A DNA stretch of 64,000 nucleotides from Membranipora membranacea (GCA_914767715.1 OU612066.1:20124283-20188282), one strand, 5' to 3'; shown: positions 23,858 through 37,735, numbered from the stretch's first letter. Numbers and translations are program-made. Notes: generated by a model from the letters alone, not told the origin.

Positions 23858-26800
23858 AGCTTTAGACTGCATTGGGAATTCCTGTGATAGCTCATGAAAT
23901 GAAGCAATGAGAATGGACTGCTAGGGACCATAAGGCCACGTGATCTAGCCTAAGTCTTGGGTGAGGCAGGGGGGATGGGTAAAAGAATGAGTATAGGCTG
24001 GAACATCTGATCACAATCCATAGTCGTTTTGTTTCATTTACAACTAATTTCTTTATGGCGTAATTGTATAATAAAAAATTTCGATTTGAAAGATATCCAT
24101 TTTAGGTCAACGTAATTAGTTGTGTAGTTGGTCCATGTCTAGTTTCCAAACTTGCACTCTGAGATTTCCTGCTACATCAATGTGGTACTTTAATATATAC
24201 TACATATGTCTGTGTTTGCATTCAGCGTTTCTGTCACCGCTGAAATATTTATGAACACATAAACAGTATGAATGACAGCGTGTGGAGACGCAGTTGATAT
24301 CACTTTATCAGGTCTGTTCCAAGACTACGTGAATATTTTGTCCGGTTGTTCGTCACCTGTGCCAAATCCTAATAGAAGAACTGATGTTTCCTATGACGTC
24401 ACGTCAGATATCTAGTTTACATGATCAATCACTTGGTGACCAAGGATTCACCTCTGACTGTATTGACTTGTCCTCAAATCTCCTTCCTCCTGTGCTATAA
24501 ACAAAGTGCTGACTATGTTATGAGTAGGTATCAAACAATTAGTCATATTACCCATATTAGCTCTTCCCGTCAATGACCGCTTCTATTGCAGCCTGATTGG
24601 CCAAGCTGGCAGCTGCCTCACAATGACCCCAACTCAACTGAACTGTACATTATATCTTTTGTAGGTTTATTGATTTATCCTATTGTTTTCTTCATATTAT
24701 AAAACAGAGTTGAATACCTGTTTACCACTCAAGTGCATGTAACTCTATTTTGCAGAGTTACTCATAAACTGCGGTTCATTCCGGCAATATTAGTCCAGCT
24801 ACGCACTGCTGGGCAGATTAATAATGGACACTTCGTAGCTTTTACATCAATCCATTATGGCACAGTTGTTGGATGTAGTATTTGTTTTTTTTATAGTTTT
24901 ATAACAAGAGTGAGTAAGCGAACAGTCATATTCAATAAAACAGATTCAGTGTGTTGGCCTTGCACAATTAATTGAGGATAGTGTGGAGGATCCAAGCCTA
25001 CCAGTGGTATTTAGGGCAGAGAGAATACCAATGGAATTAAAAAAAAAATCATATTTTCACCATCTGTTCGCAGTTTAAATACAACCTTTATATGAATCAT
25101 GTCTTGTATTCAAAGCTCCTACCAAAGCTCATCATTCTAGTGATTGGGAGATATATGTACACTACATTAGGCAATACTTCTATCCTCAAGATAAAGCTGA
25201 GCTTAAAAATTTGAAAGTTGAGTTTATTGATTTATTAGGCCTTATGTATAGGTTGTATAGATTTTGCTGGTATTGCATTTCATAGATTAGCCACTATCTG
25301 ATGAATTTTTTTGTAAAGAATCAGCTGACCAGATATCTCCACCCGGCCCTTTGACACAGGTATTGGCTTCAATTCCATGATATTATTTTATTTTAAATCT
25401 GGGTTTGTTTTTAAGGTAAGGGGCATAGGTTTTTGAGGTAACCTCTTTAAGTACTGGGATGGGAATATGGTTGTTAATGGAGTGCGGATACCAGCAACCC
25501 TGGCAACATTTTTGCACCTAAACATTACAGAACATTCACAAACTTTTGACCATAGATTAAACCTATTTATATACTAGGCACAATAAGCACTATAATATAT
25601 AAAACTCAGTTTTATCCTTCTCTAGGTGATTCCTATTTATTATGTATAAAATATTCCGATAGAACCCCTTACATTGGCCTAAAGTGCTCTCTCCATTGGC
25701 TCTGATTTGAAGGATGTATGAAAGATTTGCAGCTTGCATTATCACACTGTAGTTGCACCAGTTTACCCAACTATATTGCTGAACGCCCACGCCACTGGTC
25801 ACGCCACAGGCAAAGAGCCTGGGGCCTGATTGGATTAATTTGTTTTTATCCTCTCAATAATGACAAGAAAAGCAATAAAATGGTAAGTGCATGCATGCGC
25901 CTGTTGGTACATATTGCTTCAGAGGGTACTCCGCCTCCAGTCCAGTCATCAAGGCCTTTGTCATGATGACCCCTTACAGGAATCATTACTGGCTCTGGTA
26001 CGGGATATTTTGTTTTCTTAAAAGCAATTACCCACTAACAATAATAATATTATTTTAGAGAACTCTTATTACAAACAGTCCTGGCACTGTTACCATCTTT
26101 CCAAATTAATGATAGCAACAGTAACCGAAATAAATGTGTCAACCGGAAAAAATCAGGTGCATATCATCGCAATAAATGTTTTTAAAGGATAGAATTGCTC
26201 TGGTCTTACACTGAAGACAGATGACGGTTTATTGTACAACCTTGCTGCTGTTGATCAAATTGATGTTAGGATAGGGTAAAATAGTTAAGATAATAACAAC
26301 AGCGAGCCTTGCTTTCCTTCCTCAATCTATATGGTATATGTAGTCCTATGCAGTCCTATGCAGTCCTATGCAGTCCTATGCAGTCCTATGCAGTCCTATG
26401 CAGTATTTAAATTAATAATAGCTGAGCTAATAGCATGATTTTCACACGGCTTGGTCTCTCTGGTTGTGAAAAGTTTGCTTGAAAAATAAAACAAAAATCA
26501 CAGTTGGGCCAAGACATGATGATGATGAAACCACCAACAGGCCCAAGCTTCAGGCTTTTCAGCGCTGCGTACACCTGCCACGCACAATGCATTTCTAAAT
26601 TTTTTTACTTCAATATAGCTATTGTGAACTAATTCCTGCAGAATTTTACGAAAACTTCACTTCTCAAATTACAACCATCAACAACTCTAAGTGCTGTTCA
26701 GCATATTTAAACGATACATCAATAGCAATGCATCGAGTATTTTTAAAACAAAATATTAAAAAAACTACATGTTTTCGTCCCATTGGATCACAGGCTTTCT

Positions 26801-28821
26801 GTAGTTGGCGCAAGCAGGGAGTAAACAACACTTTATACTCCTTGGTGTATGTCTAGTGGGTGAGTGTCTAGCGACCGAGGCTCTGGGGCAAGCGAAACAC
26901 AGCTCTCGTGGAATACATGATACATCTGGGAAGGCAACACCAAGAATTAAAGGGTGGAATCCACATTAGGAGTTCATCGTATTTGGACAAAAATGAATTA
27001 CAAATGAATCAGACCTGATCTGGCGATACAAACTTTGTATGAACAAGGTATACTAGTTATCCAATGTGTGGACTGACTAGGTGGTAAGAAATAGTTCATC
27101 TTGATATTAAATTTGGGAAGCTTTGCAATACCCTATAATTATCCAAATAATTATCTGCTATTTGAGTTCATATTATTTATTCATGAGTTTTCTATCATCT
27201 GCCCTCATCATTACCAAGCAATCATATTCCTACTCTCTACTCCTACATCTTGTCAGACTTCTAATTAGGTTACTGACTCTGTCACTAGCCAAAATAAGGA
27301 ATTAGAAGATGCTTTGGTGACCAGCGATTCACCACTTGTCCTTAAATCTCCTTCCGCCTTAACCTTAAAACAAAAGGCTGACTATATCATGAATATTGTC
27401 ATCACATCAAACAATTGGTAAATCTGATTCTAAGTGCATGCATTTTCTTGCCTTTTAACACCTGTAGTGTAATGTCCTATTAGACTGCAATCTGATTGGC
27501 TAAGCTGTCACTGCCTTCTAAATGACCTTTCAGAATGAGCTATTTCTTTTGTAGGATTATTGATTTATCATATTGTTTTATTTATGTAATATAACAAAAC
27601 TGAATACCTGTTTACTACTCAAGCGCATGTAACTCTATTTTTCAGAGTTGTTCACAAACTGCATTTTATTTCAGGCGGCTCAATAGTATCAATAATCAAT
27701 AACCTCTTAACAGGTAATAATCGTACCTCGTAAGTAACTTACCACTGCGCAATAAAGCACCACTGATCATTAAATGGATTCAATTTAATATAAATAAATG
27801 CCTAATGATTATAACATTGTTGTATATTTTTTGTGCCTGATTTTAATTGCTGTGATTGCGATGGACAGATTCGGAGGTTCTTCCTTGAAGCTTTTCAGTT
27901 GAAGGTAAGAGATTGGATTACAGTTCAACTTATGTCAGGATTTTGTCTGTTAAATCAATAAACCCACTGATCCGATTATAACTAAATTAACATTTACATC
28001 AGCAATTGTCTCATTCATTACAAATGAAACCAATTGAATTCATAATAATTTGAGGTAGAATTATAAATTATACATCAACCAATACTGATTGAATCATCTT
28101 TTCAAATTAGTTTTATGCATTTTTGCATATATATCTATCAATTTTGTTTCAACTGACACAATTAAAATGGATAGGTGTTTCTTAGCAAGCTGTGGATGTC
28201 CTGTTAGAATCACACATTTCAGCTTGGGCGATGCTTTACTAAAACGATACAATCACAACCTGCTGGAATTATTTCATTTATCTGAGGAAGGTCAGATTGA
28301 CAGTAACATTTTTATTGAATAAAATGGTGAGGTGATTCAACCAGACATAAAAATCTGACAAGGCTGCTAAAAAGAATTTATACAAAGAGGGGACTAATTA
28401 ACCTCTTACAAATAAACATGCCCCTCACAACAGGAATAAGGGTTTTTGTGCATAGAAGAGGTGAGATCGCTCCGAAAGTTTGGCACATTGTTATAAAAAA
28501 TTATAAAAAAATAGAAATAATACTGCAGTATATATATTGCAATGTAAAATATGATCAGGTGTGGGGTCATTGGAATACCATAGAAAATTGTTTTGTGAGT
28601 ATAACAAAAAAAATGCTGAAGATTGCAAGTTTGGTACACATAGAAGTGCAAATCTGAACTGAAAAAGGCAGACAAACCATGCTGCAAACTGTTCCCAGTG
28701 CTTTTCAGAAAACTATCTAATTTTCTTTGCTGATTGCACTAGTATTGGTAGCACCATAATGAGACTCAACTTGATGATAGATCTGCAACCTTATAATGTT
28801 CACCATCCTGCAGCATCAGAA
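23858..28821. repeat. Spacer between mini-genes 6 and 7
   Basis: Mosaic of duplicated modules. 24560-24800 and 27460-27690 carry the recurrent block CTGATTGGCCAAGCTG / TTTTGTAGGTTTATTGATTT / CATGTAACTCTATTTTGCAG. 25870-27360 is an inverse copy of 11880-13560. 27850-27980 has the GATGGACAGATT / AATAAACCCACTGAT module. 28680-28821 is the 3' flank of gene 7. Small ORFs are not conserved between copies and no gene is called. Confidence 0.6.
26341..26404. repeat. 10-bp minisatellite
   Basis: Six head-to-tail copies of CAGTCCTATG (the first with T for C) and then a partial copy. It is absent from the inverse duplicate of this region near 13 kb, so it expanded after the duplication. Confidence 0.9.
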
Positions 28822-29145
28822 TCATTTAAGATGCTTTAGGATCATCAGACTGACTTCAGCTGGAGAAGCTCGTCTCAGAACTCCCCGAGTTCCAGACAAC
28901 CAGGATGTGACCTGCTCCAGCAGTGATTCTGTAGGTTTGTGTTGTGTTATACTCTCAGAGAGATAATCTCTGCTTATGATGTCACCGATCTCCTTCAGTC
29001 TATCAGCTACTTCTCTGTAAACGTCTTCCTGATCAGGGGAGGTAACTTTGCTCTCTTTCTGTTGTATCATTTTTTTATCGAGAGGCAGAGCCATTGGCTT
29101 GATCTCTTGTGCATCTCCAGCTGCTGTTTGCTCCCTATTGCCCAT
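28822..29145 (-). CDS. Mini-gene 7: BH3-like small protein (class B)
   Basis: I chose the ATG at 29145 (MGNREQTAAGDAQEIKPMAL), which gives 107 residues and matches the other family starts. The frame extends 26 codons further upstream, but that part lies in the 5'UTR of the paralogues. The BH3-like helix and tail are consensus, with TSPDQEDVYREV before it and SLMILKHLK at the end (K for Q). The promoter-proximal region and promoter resemble those of genes 2 and 9. Confidence 0.65.
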   Translation of the reverse strand: MGNREQTAAGDAQEIKPMALPLDKKMIQQKESKVTSPDQEDVYREVADRLKEIGDIISRDYLSESITQHKPTESLLEQVTSWLSGTRGVLRRASPAEVSLMILKHLK

Positions 29146-29260
29146 TTTTTCTGGTATGTAGTTTGAGTTTGAGTAAACAATCACATTCTTTAGCTGGCTT
29201 TCTTGAGGTGTTTCTCTGTGCAAGCGTTGAATTTGTTTGATGCCATGCTAGAAACCTCAG

Positions 29261-29310
29261 CCTTATATATACACCCAGCTTGTGCACCTGTACAACCTTA
29301 CATGACCGCC
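29261..29310 (-). promoter_or_regulatory. Class B promoter of mini-gene 7
   Basis: The complement of TATATATAAGG is at 29261-29271 and the complement of GGCGGTCATGTAAGGTTGTA, continuing CA, at 29289-29310. Confidence 0.75.
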
Positions 29311-32300
29311 TTAGTTGACCTTACCGTTATTGTTGGATGTATTATTATATATAGATTCTAATCCACGCTGCCATGCTAAGCTGCACTGTAATAGCCTTTA
29401 TAACATACAATCAATAGGGCAAACACCTTACTGTACTGTTTATAATTGTTATCAGACAGGGTGTTTAGCACAGTCATCACACCTCAGTGTACGTAGGAGT
29501 TTCCAATAAATGAACCAACAGAAAACATGTTACTTAGGTGCATAGGAAAATCCAGGTGTCTACGCTGAAACAAAATAGATGCATCTCTTCCTATAGAAAG
29601 GATGGTAGATGGATTAATAATCGGATGGAGGATTAGGGGTGGTAGAGTAGGCTTATATGTTATGAATTCATCGAGTATGTTCTCTTTAATCAAAAAATTC
29701 ATTTTCCTCGTTTGGTTTGGGTGTGCAATGATATTATTTAAATATATTTCGTAGGTTGATATTTGATATATTCTCATTTTGCTGGCATTGTGTTTGACCC
29801 TAATGTATATTTTCACAAATAATAAAATAACACAACACAATTATAACACATTGCTATAAATACATCATACCTTGATATGAAGTTTGCATAACCTTTAAAT
29901 TACCTACTAAAGTCTGACTTTCTCTAAACCATGAGTATTCTAAGCTGCAGCAAAATATTGCAGGACAGCCGTATAGCCCTGTCGCCTCTTCAAAAGTTTC
30001 TCAAAACTTGCAAAGATCCTTATTGCTGAGATGATTTTGCCACAGGTAACTCTCAAGCTAATTTCTGCGGTATTGACTGCCAGCTTTACTCTTTTTTATG
30101 GTAGTGTGTGTAGTAGGCGATGCTTTCAGTGGTCATTGTCCAAGATTTTACCAATGACCTAGATTAGCTAACAGACAGCATACACACTGAAACTTTACGT
30201 ACCATGTGATTATATGTGAACAAATTAAGCCCACAGAGAATCTTGTATGGTTTGCAATAGATTCTAGTATCATCAAAGTTTTAGTATACCAAATTTCCAA
30301 TCTCAAAATGCATTATGAAAATAAATAGTGACATCAAACAAATCTTAAGGAGTTGTCATCTTATTTGGTAGGGTAACATAACTCCCAAGCCTGCAGTCAG
30401 ACGAATTGGAAAATGTTTTCTTTTAATAAAAGTACAGGATGCTCTTATAAATAAAACAAAATTCGGTTCAATTACCATGTGATATGGTGATTTCATGGGA
30501 TTTGTCATAGCCAAGTTGCATTCTTTTAGGAACGGGAAATGTGCATTGTAACTCCTGACTCGGCTTTCACAATTTGTTATGCTACTTCTCGTATACTTTT
30601 GTACCACTTTGATTGATGCTCTATGGTCTTGGAAGAATGTTGTAAACAAATAAACAGAATTTTGTCATGATATAAATTTCTCATTATGTGATAAGAGATG
30701 CGATGCATGTGTTGTTGAGGTATGAATTGGAAATATTTTTGCAACTAAGCAACATGTCATGGTGATGCTAAACTGAGATACCTCTCAACCTTATAATTAT
30801 TTCAGTAATTATCTGCTATTTGAGTTCATTATATATTTAGATCAAAGTTTAATTATTTAATGTCATCGTTACATTACAATAATTGTTCTAGCCTCGGCAC
30901 AACCATCACTTCAGATCGTTGTTCAGGCCATCGTCTGTGTTGACATGGTCAAGGTTGGTGACCGAAGATTCACCTCAAATTGACAACATGTCCTTAAATC
31001 TCCTTTCTTGTCATGGCCATCTAGCAAACAATTAGTCTTATTGCATAGATTCCAAGTGCACTAACATTCTAGCACCTCTCGTTTAAATGCCCACTTCTAC
31101 TTCAGCCTGATTGGCCAGTTTGCCAGCTGCCTTACAACAACCCAGATTCAACTGAAATTGTATATTAAATCTTTTGTAGGTTTATCGATTTATCATATTG
31201 TTATAAACCATGAGTGAATACCTGTTCATGTCTAAAACGCATGTAACTCTATTTTGCAGGGTAACCCCTCAACTGAATTTCATTTCAGGCATCAATTTAT
31301 AACCCATTGACCTTATGTAAAGGTGATACTCCTGCCTTAGTGCATACCACAAAGTTATAAACTTCCACAAACCATTTCAAAACTTAGAATAATATTTAAA
31401 TATCAATCAAGGCAACCAATATGATTTTAATATTATTGTACACACTTTGTGTCTGCTGTAACTGTTATTGTGATGTGCAGATTTGAAGGTGTTTCTGTAG
31501 AGCTTTCCTTTGAAGTTTTTATCGGATTATAGATCAACTCATGTCAGCGCTTTTGTCTGTTTAGTCATTGAACCCACTAATCAATAATAATAAATAAATA
31601 TTTAAAATCAGCTTGTCTCATTCACCTACTCAACTTGCTTGAGGCAGAATTTATCATGAGAACGACTATTGTATGAGATATTTTTTGCAAATATTTTTTT
31701 ATGCATTTTGCCTTTTTCAAAACAAAGATATTTGCATGGAAATAGATGGGTTTCCCATTGACATGGAATATTTGTATCTCAGGCTACATTAGCATTCTTT
31801 GTTACAAACAACTGGCCTAAGATTAATACTTTATCATTTGATTCAATGAAAATTTCATCCAAAACTTACTGAAGGTGTTCAATTAACAAAAGAGATTAGT
31901 TTCAACTTTACAAATATTTATTAAATGAGAAAGCAAGGTGATACCACCACCACCCTTGGAAATCTGACAAAGATGCAGAATAGAACTCATAGAAAGATGG
32001 AAAAAAGTACCCCTAACAAATAAAAGTACACCTCACAACTAAATTTGGATTTGGCACATAAATTAATGAGTGAGATTGCTTTCAAATCTGAGCAAGTTTG
32101 GCTTGTTATAAAAAACTGTAAAAGCAAAAATCTCTAAAAATATAGAAAATAATATTGATATATTTATGACATCGAAGGCATCCATTGTATGTAGTCAATG
32201 GGACACACTTGGAAAGTCCATTTGTAGGTTTTATCAATATATGTGAGACTGCTAAAGACTGCCAGGTGGATAGACATCTTTGTGAATACCAGGAGTAGAC

Positions 32301-32408
32301 TATCCATGTAGCCAACTGTTTAGACTAGCATTGGCTGCAACAGAATAAGTCTCCCCTTCTTCTTCTTCTTCTATTTACCATTGTGCAGTGTCTTCACTAC
32401 CACCAGGT
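29311..32408. repeat. Spacer between mini-genes 7 and 8
   Basis: 29310-29590 is the extended class B upstream region (GTAAGGTGTTTGCCC in the minus sense, with CCATGCTAAG). 29870-30650 and 30790-31590 are the same spacer modules seen around 34920-36930. 31070-31290 carries another CCAAT/CAG block. A short (TTC)n tract is at 32357-32371. No gene is seen. Confidence 0.6.
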
Positions 32409-32720
32409 TCACTTGAGATATTGTAGCACCATCAGACTGACCTCAGCTGGAGAACCTCGTCTCAGAACTCCCTGAGTAACAGACAACCAGGATGTGACCT
32501 GTTCTAGCAGTGATTCTGTAGGTTTGTGTTGTGTTATACTCTCAGAGAGGTAATCTCTGCTTATGATGTCACCAATCTCCTTCAGTCTATCAGCTACTTC
32601 TCTGTGAACCTCCTCCTGATCAGGGGAGATAACTGGGCTCTCGTTCAGTAATTCCATATTAGCCTTTAGAAGCCTGTTCTTCTGTGCCTCATTAACTGCT
32701 GATTGCTCGAACTTGCCCAT
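32409..32720 (-). CDS. Mini-gene 8: BH3-like small protein (class B, short N-terminus)
   Basis: A 103-residue ORF from MGKFEQSAVNEAQKNRLLKA; a Met four codons upstream (32732) is also in frame. The N-terminal variable region is four residues shorter than in gene 2 and shares LLKANMELLNESP with gene 9 (PLKANMKLLNANP). The BH3-like helix is intact, preceded by HREVADRL. The tail shows SVTQGVLRRGSP where others have SGTQGVLRRASP, and ends LQYLK. Its promoter and upstream sequence are nearest to those of gene 3. Confidence 0.65.
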   Translation of the reverse strand: MGKFEQSAVNEAQKNRLLKANMELLNESPVISPDQEEVHREVADRLKEIGDIISRDYLSESITQHKPTESLLEQVTSWLSVTQGVLRRGSPAEVSLMVLQYLK

Positions 32721-32841
32721 TTTTTTTACCAATATGTATTAGCAGCTGGTATAATTAATATAGTTATAATTGTGTTGCCTTCTTCAGGTGTTTTACTGTA
32801 CAAGCTGTGAATATGTTTGTTGCCATTCTATATTACTTCAG

Positions 32842-32891
32842 CCTTATATATACATGCAGCTGGTGAGCTTGTACAACCTTACATGACCGCC
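32842..32891 (-). promoter_or_regulatory. Class B promoter of mini-gene 8
   Basis: The complement of TATATATAAGG is at 32842-32852. The complement of the class B element is at 32870-32891 and is a perfect match to that of gene 3 over the GGTCATGTAAGGTTGTACAA core. Confidence 0.75.
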
Positions 32892-34039
32892 TCATATGAC
32901 CTCTCTGATATTATTGGTTGTAAGCTGCTGTGCTACCCTTCACTGTTATAGTGCTTCATAATAATACCCAATCAATAGGTCAGACTCCTATTAAAATGTA
33001 TTGTTGCTATTTTCAGGTAGGGTGTTTAGCACAGTCGCTGCACTTAAATGCTACGCTGGCATTTCCGATAAATAATCCAACAGAAAACATTTTACCTTGG
33101 TGCATGGGGAATATCCGGGCGTCTACGGTGGAACAAACATTCATGCATCCCAGTTTTAAGGTCAGTCTTGCACTCCAAAATATAGTGATTTGTTTTCATG
33201 ATTTTTAAAAACTTTAAAATTCAATTAAAATTAAATTGCTTTCTGGGGAGAATGGGGAGGGGGAGTGTGGGCCAATATATTATGAGTTTTATCAAGTACG
33301 TTTATACTAAATAAAACTAGAAATGCCACGATCATAAACGCCACAAAACTTCAGGGGTGTGGATGCATACTTTCCAAGTCTCCCTATTCAGATGGGACCC
33401 TCCAGATTTCCACACCCATTTCTGCCCACTTCCAACTTTTTGTAATCCCCACTATTTCCTCCAGATTTGAGAGAAAATAGCCCTATCGCAATTTTTAATA
33501 TCTACCAAGCACTTGTCGATGAGTTACTGGTAAGGTCCTCGCACTCAAAAGGAATTTCGGTATTCAATAATGTAAACAAATTTACCTGTTATATTAAAAT
33601 TCAGACCATTACTGTCAATGGGCTGGTTGATACTGGACATTGGCAAAGTAAAGGGATCAAATATGCGTTTTAGTCCTTCCTAGTTGCTAGAAACAATCTC
33701 GAGAGCATCAGCGGACAGACCAGACCAGATCCAGACCCCGTTGGGGGCTCACACCCCCAGGTGGATAGCTCTGGTGCTTTGCACCCTCGAAACACGAATG
33801 CGGTGCAGTATCGCTGTAAATTGAAACCTCCCTCTTTTGAATTTATATTACATGGCAAGTATGTGTGGATGACATACACTCAATTGAGTTTATGATGGAT
33901 GGCCAATTGGCGATGTCATTATAAGTGCAAATTAAAATTTAAATGTCCTTGCCATACCATCTATGAAATGGACAGCCTGAGTATCATTGTCCAATTATGT
34001 GGCAGAACTCCCCCACAATCATTCTCAGTGAATACAGCC

Positions 34040-34215
34040 ATAGAATATAGCGCAACAAAAATGTTATAATTGTGGTATATTATATAAAAATAAGGGGTCC
34101 TCTTCATGCTCCTCCTTGCTTTTTTTAATCTTGCCTCACCGGAATTTAAACTCGGGTCTCTCACGCTGAGATCAAACACTCTAACCGCTCAGCCACGCTA
34201 ACCTGCTGAAGCTTG
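34040..34215 (-). mobile_element. tRNA-derived SINE-like copy 1
   Basis: In the minus sense it reads GTTAGCGTGGCTGAGCGGTT, then GAGTTTAAATTCCGGTG. These are an A-box-like TGGCTGAGCGG (complement 34185-34195) and a B-box-like GAGTTTAAATTCC (complement 34140-34152) at tRNA spacing. Mismatches in the stems and a long 3' tail argue against a functional tRNA gene. Confidence 0.55.
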
Positions 34216-34324
34216 CAGAGCTCAGTGCGAAATAATCCAGGTGTAGTTAGTGTAAGTAGTAATAAATAGTACCGTTACAAAACAGTTAAACCACCAAGTA
34301 GAAAAAGAGAGGATAGTGTAAATA

Positions 34325-34495
34325 AAATCTGGCTTCACCGGGATTTAAAATCGGGCCTCTCGCGCAACAAGCGTGTCATAATTGTGGTATAATTTATAAA
34401 AATAACAACTTGTCCGAGACCGAGATTTGAACTTGGGTATCTTGATCTGTGATCGAGCCACGTCTGTCCGCTGAAGCTTTCAGATTTGAGTTTGA
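34325..34495 (-). mobile_element. tRNA-derived SINE-like copy 2
   Basis: The B-box-like complement is at 34422-34436 (AAGTTCAAATCTC in the minus sense) and the A-box-like complement at 34450-34460 (TGGCTCGATCA). It shares the head GCTGAAGCTT and the tail motif ATAATTGTGGTAT with copy 1, about 300 bases away in the same orientation. Confidence 0.5.
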
Positions 34496-37400
34496 CATGA
34501 ATGGGTAAAGTTAGCTGTTGTGTAATTTTATTTCATTTTTTCCAAGCAAAGAAGGCAAAAGCATGTGTAAAAAATGTAACATGCACATGCGCAACTGGTT
34601 TTACTACACAAATGTGGTTGAAGTCAGGACTTTGATTCAGACATTTCTTTTATTTTTCAAAAAAACATTTTTTTGTAAAAACTGTTATGAGGCACTGGAT
34701 ATGGGTTTCTTTTATTTCATATACAAATGGGTTTATCGTAAACACAAAACTGAAGGTTTGTGGATTATTTTCAAAATGTCTTGTCTCGTTTGGGTGTGTA
34801 ATTATCATATTTAAATATTTTCCTCAGTTAAATATTCGATTTAAATTATCATAATGTTTGCATTCTAATTGACCATAGCGTATTGTCAATAAATAATAAA
34901 ATATTGACATGACACATTTCGGATAAATACATGACACCTTGATGTGAAGTTTGTTTAACCTGTAAATTACCCTCTTATGTCTGAATTTCTCCTTATCCTA
35001 TGGATTGTTTACATGAATCAGGCAGCAAAATGTCACCTTGTATTAAGGAAATATGTGTAGCCCTTGCTCCACTCAATATTGCGAAAGTTTCACAACACTT
35101 GTTTGGGTTAATACTGACTGTGATTTGGTATAATTTGTAAATCTAAAGCTAACTTCTACTGTATTGATTGGCAGCTTAACTCTATTTATTGGTAGCGTGT
35201 GTAGTAGGCGATTCTTTCTCCGGTCATTGCCCAAACCTCATACCATTGACCTCGATTAGCCGACAGACATCAAATTCTATACATTACCTACCCTGTTATT
35301 ATATGTGAACAATTAAGCCTACAGAAGCGCATGTGTGGGCTATCCGCTCTACATTGAGTTGCTGTTTTGTATCAGATTACAAGCTATAGAGTCTAGAATC
35401 TCCAGTAAATTATCATACCAAATTTCCAATTTCAAAATGCATTTTGGAAATAATAGCGAGATCAGGGAGGGTGGGAGATGAATCATGTGGAATTTCAGGG
35501 GAGTTGTCTTCTTATTCTGTGCAGTAAAATAACTCCAAAATGGATGATATTTAGTTAAACAACAGGATGCACTCGTAAAGATATTAAAATTTGGTTCAAT
35601 AATTGTGTCATATAGTGATTCCACGGTGTGTCATAGTCAAATTCCATCCTCATAGAAATGGGAGATGTACCTTATAACTATCTCGATTCCGCTTTCACAA
35701 TTGTAACGTTACTTATGATATAATTTACCTTAGTACCACTCAGATTGTTGTGTTATTTTCTCTTGGAAGAATATCGGTAAACAAGTCACGTCACAATATA
35801 ATCGATGCACATTTTATTTAATGATGAAGGAGGCAATCTATTTGTTGTTTAAGTATGAATTAGAACCATCTTGCAACTAAGCAACAGGTCATGGTGATGC
35901 TAAATCAAAATACTACTCAACCCTTTAATTACTTCAATAATTATCTGCGATTTGAGTTCAACTTGTATTTAGAGCAAAGTTTAATTGTGAGTTTCCAAAT
36001 AATTTGCCGTCATCGTTTACTTGGTGTTCAATTCAAATTGACTACTTGTCCTTAAATCTCCCTCCTTCTACACCTACACACAAAACAGTGACCATGTTAT
36101 GACAATGTATCAAACAATTAGTCATACGGCAGAGATTCAAAAGGCACTATTATTCTAGCGCCTCCCGTTTAATGACCGCTTCTACTGCAGCCTGATTGGC
36201 CGAGCTGCCAGCTGCCTCACAATGACCCCAACTCAATTTAAGTTGTATATTAAAACTTTTGTGGCAATATTGATTTATCATATCATTTCTATCGCTGTAA
36301 AACATGAGTGAATACCTACCTGTTCACCACTCAAGCAGTCATCAACTGTACTGCATGCATGTGACGCCAAGAAAGCTTTGCATACCACCAAAACATACAG
36401 TAATAATCTATTAATACGAATCAATGCATCACCCGTATAATATCATTAGACATTATTTTTGTCTGCTAGTAATCCCTATCATTGTGATGGACAGAATGAC
36501 CACATCTACTGCAGCCTGATTGGCCAGTCTGCGAGCTGCCTCCCGATGACCCCAACTCAACTGAAATTGTATATTAAATCTTTTGTAGATTTATCATGTT
36601 GTTTTCTTATGTTGTAAATATGAGCCGATACCTGCTTACTATCATGTCATGAACTGTATTGACATTCCTACCTCATGTGTGTGCCATCAAGAAAAAAAAA
36701 TCTTTTAACAATCAAAAACATACAGTAATCTTGTAATGTAATAAATAAATTATGTTTATAATATTATTGTTCATTCTTTTGGTCTGCTGGTAATTGCTAT
36801 TACTGTGATGGACAGAATTAAAGTTCTCCTGTAAAGCATCCTTATAAGTGAGTGGTCGGATTGAAGTTAAACCTGTGTCAGCACTTTGTCTGTCAAACCA
36901 ATAAACCCACTGATTGATTATCACGAAATAAATGTTTTATTGGCTTTTCGAATTCACCCACTCCATTTATATGGGGTGGAATTATTCATGAAAACAATCC
37001 TTATACATTAACCAGGATACTTTAAAATGACTGATTTGAAAATTATGCGTTTAGCCTATTTCCATTTGATTTGACACGCTGGGGGATTTCGTTTATTTGA
37101 GGAACAAAAGTTTCAATGACATAATTGTTTTATTGAATAAAACAATATGAGAATGTAAACTTATTCAACAATGTATGAAATTTTAACAAGTCTGCTATAA
37201 AGAGCTGACAGAAAGAGGGAAGAAAATTACTCTTAACATATTTATAGTACCCCCAACAGCAAAATTTGTGGTTTGGCACGAAAAATCAAAAGGTGCGATT
37301 GCTTAGGAATCTGAGAGAATATGGCATGTTGATGGAATAAAATTAAAATAATACTGATGCATAAAAGAGATTGTTCCTAGAATCTCAAAACAGTCAGCAT

Positions 37401-37735
37401 GTTGTTGTAAAAATCTGTAACAAAAATAAAAAAGTAATATCGATATGACTGTGAGCCGATCATATTTGGCTCATGTTCATCGAACATTTGTTGTTTTGTA
37501 GGTTTTATCCACGTTGGCAATACTGCTTAAGATTGCTAGGATGACACAAGAGTAACACCCTATGTATTCAATTATAGACTAACAATGTTGTCAACTATTT
37601 TCAGTGCTTCACAGAAAAATATCAATCTTCCTGAGATTAGCTGGAAGTGATTAAAGGCTTGGACTAGTGTTATTTAGTAGCACCTTACTAGGTCTTTAGT
37701 TGACCATTCTGCAGTGTCTAAATTCCCCACTAGAT

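Larger units (their letters stand above)
32892..37735. repeat. Spacer between mini-genes 8 and 9
   Basis: 32960-33150 continues the class B upstream module. 33220-34500 is an insertion not seen in the sister spacers and includes the SINE-like pair. 34860-36000 repeats the 29760-30860 modules. Two tandem copies of the CCAAT/CAG block lie at 36160-36360 and 36500-36670. 36790-36930 carries the GATGGACAGAAT / AATAAACCCACTGAT module. No gene is seen; the minus frame at 33670-33879 has no recognisable domain. Confidence 0.6.

Noticed and set aside
26341-26404. CRISPR-like array
   Set aside because: Head-to-tail 10-mers without spacers in an animal genome; this is a minisatellite.
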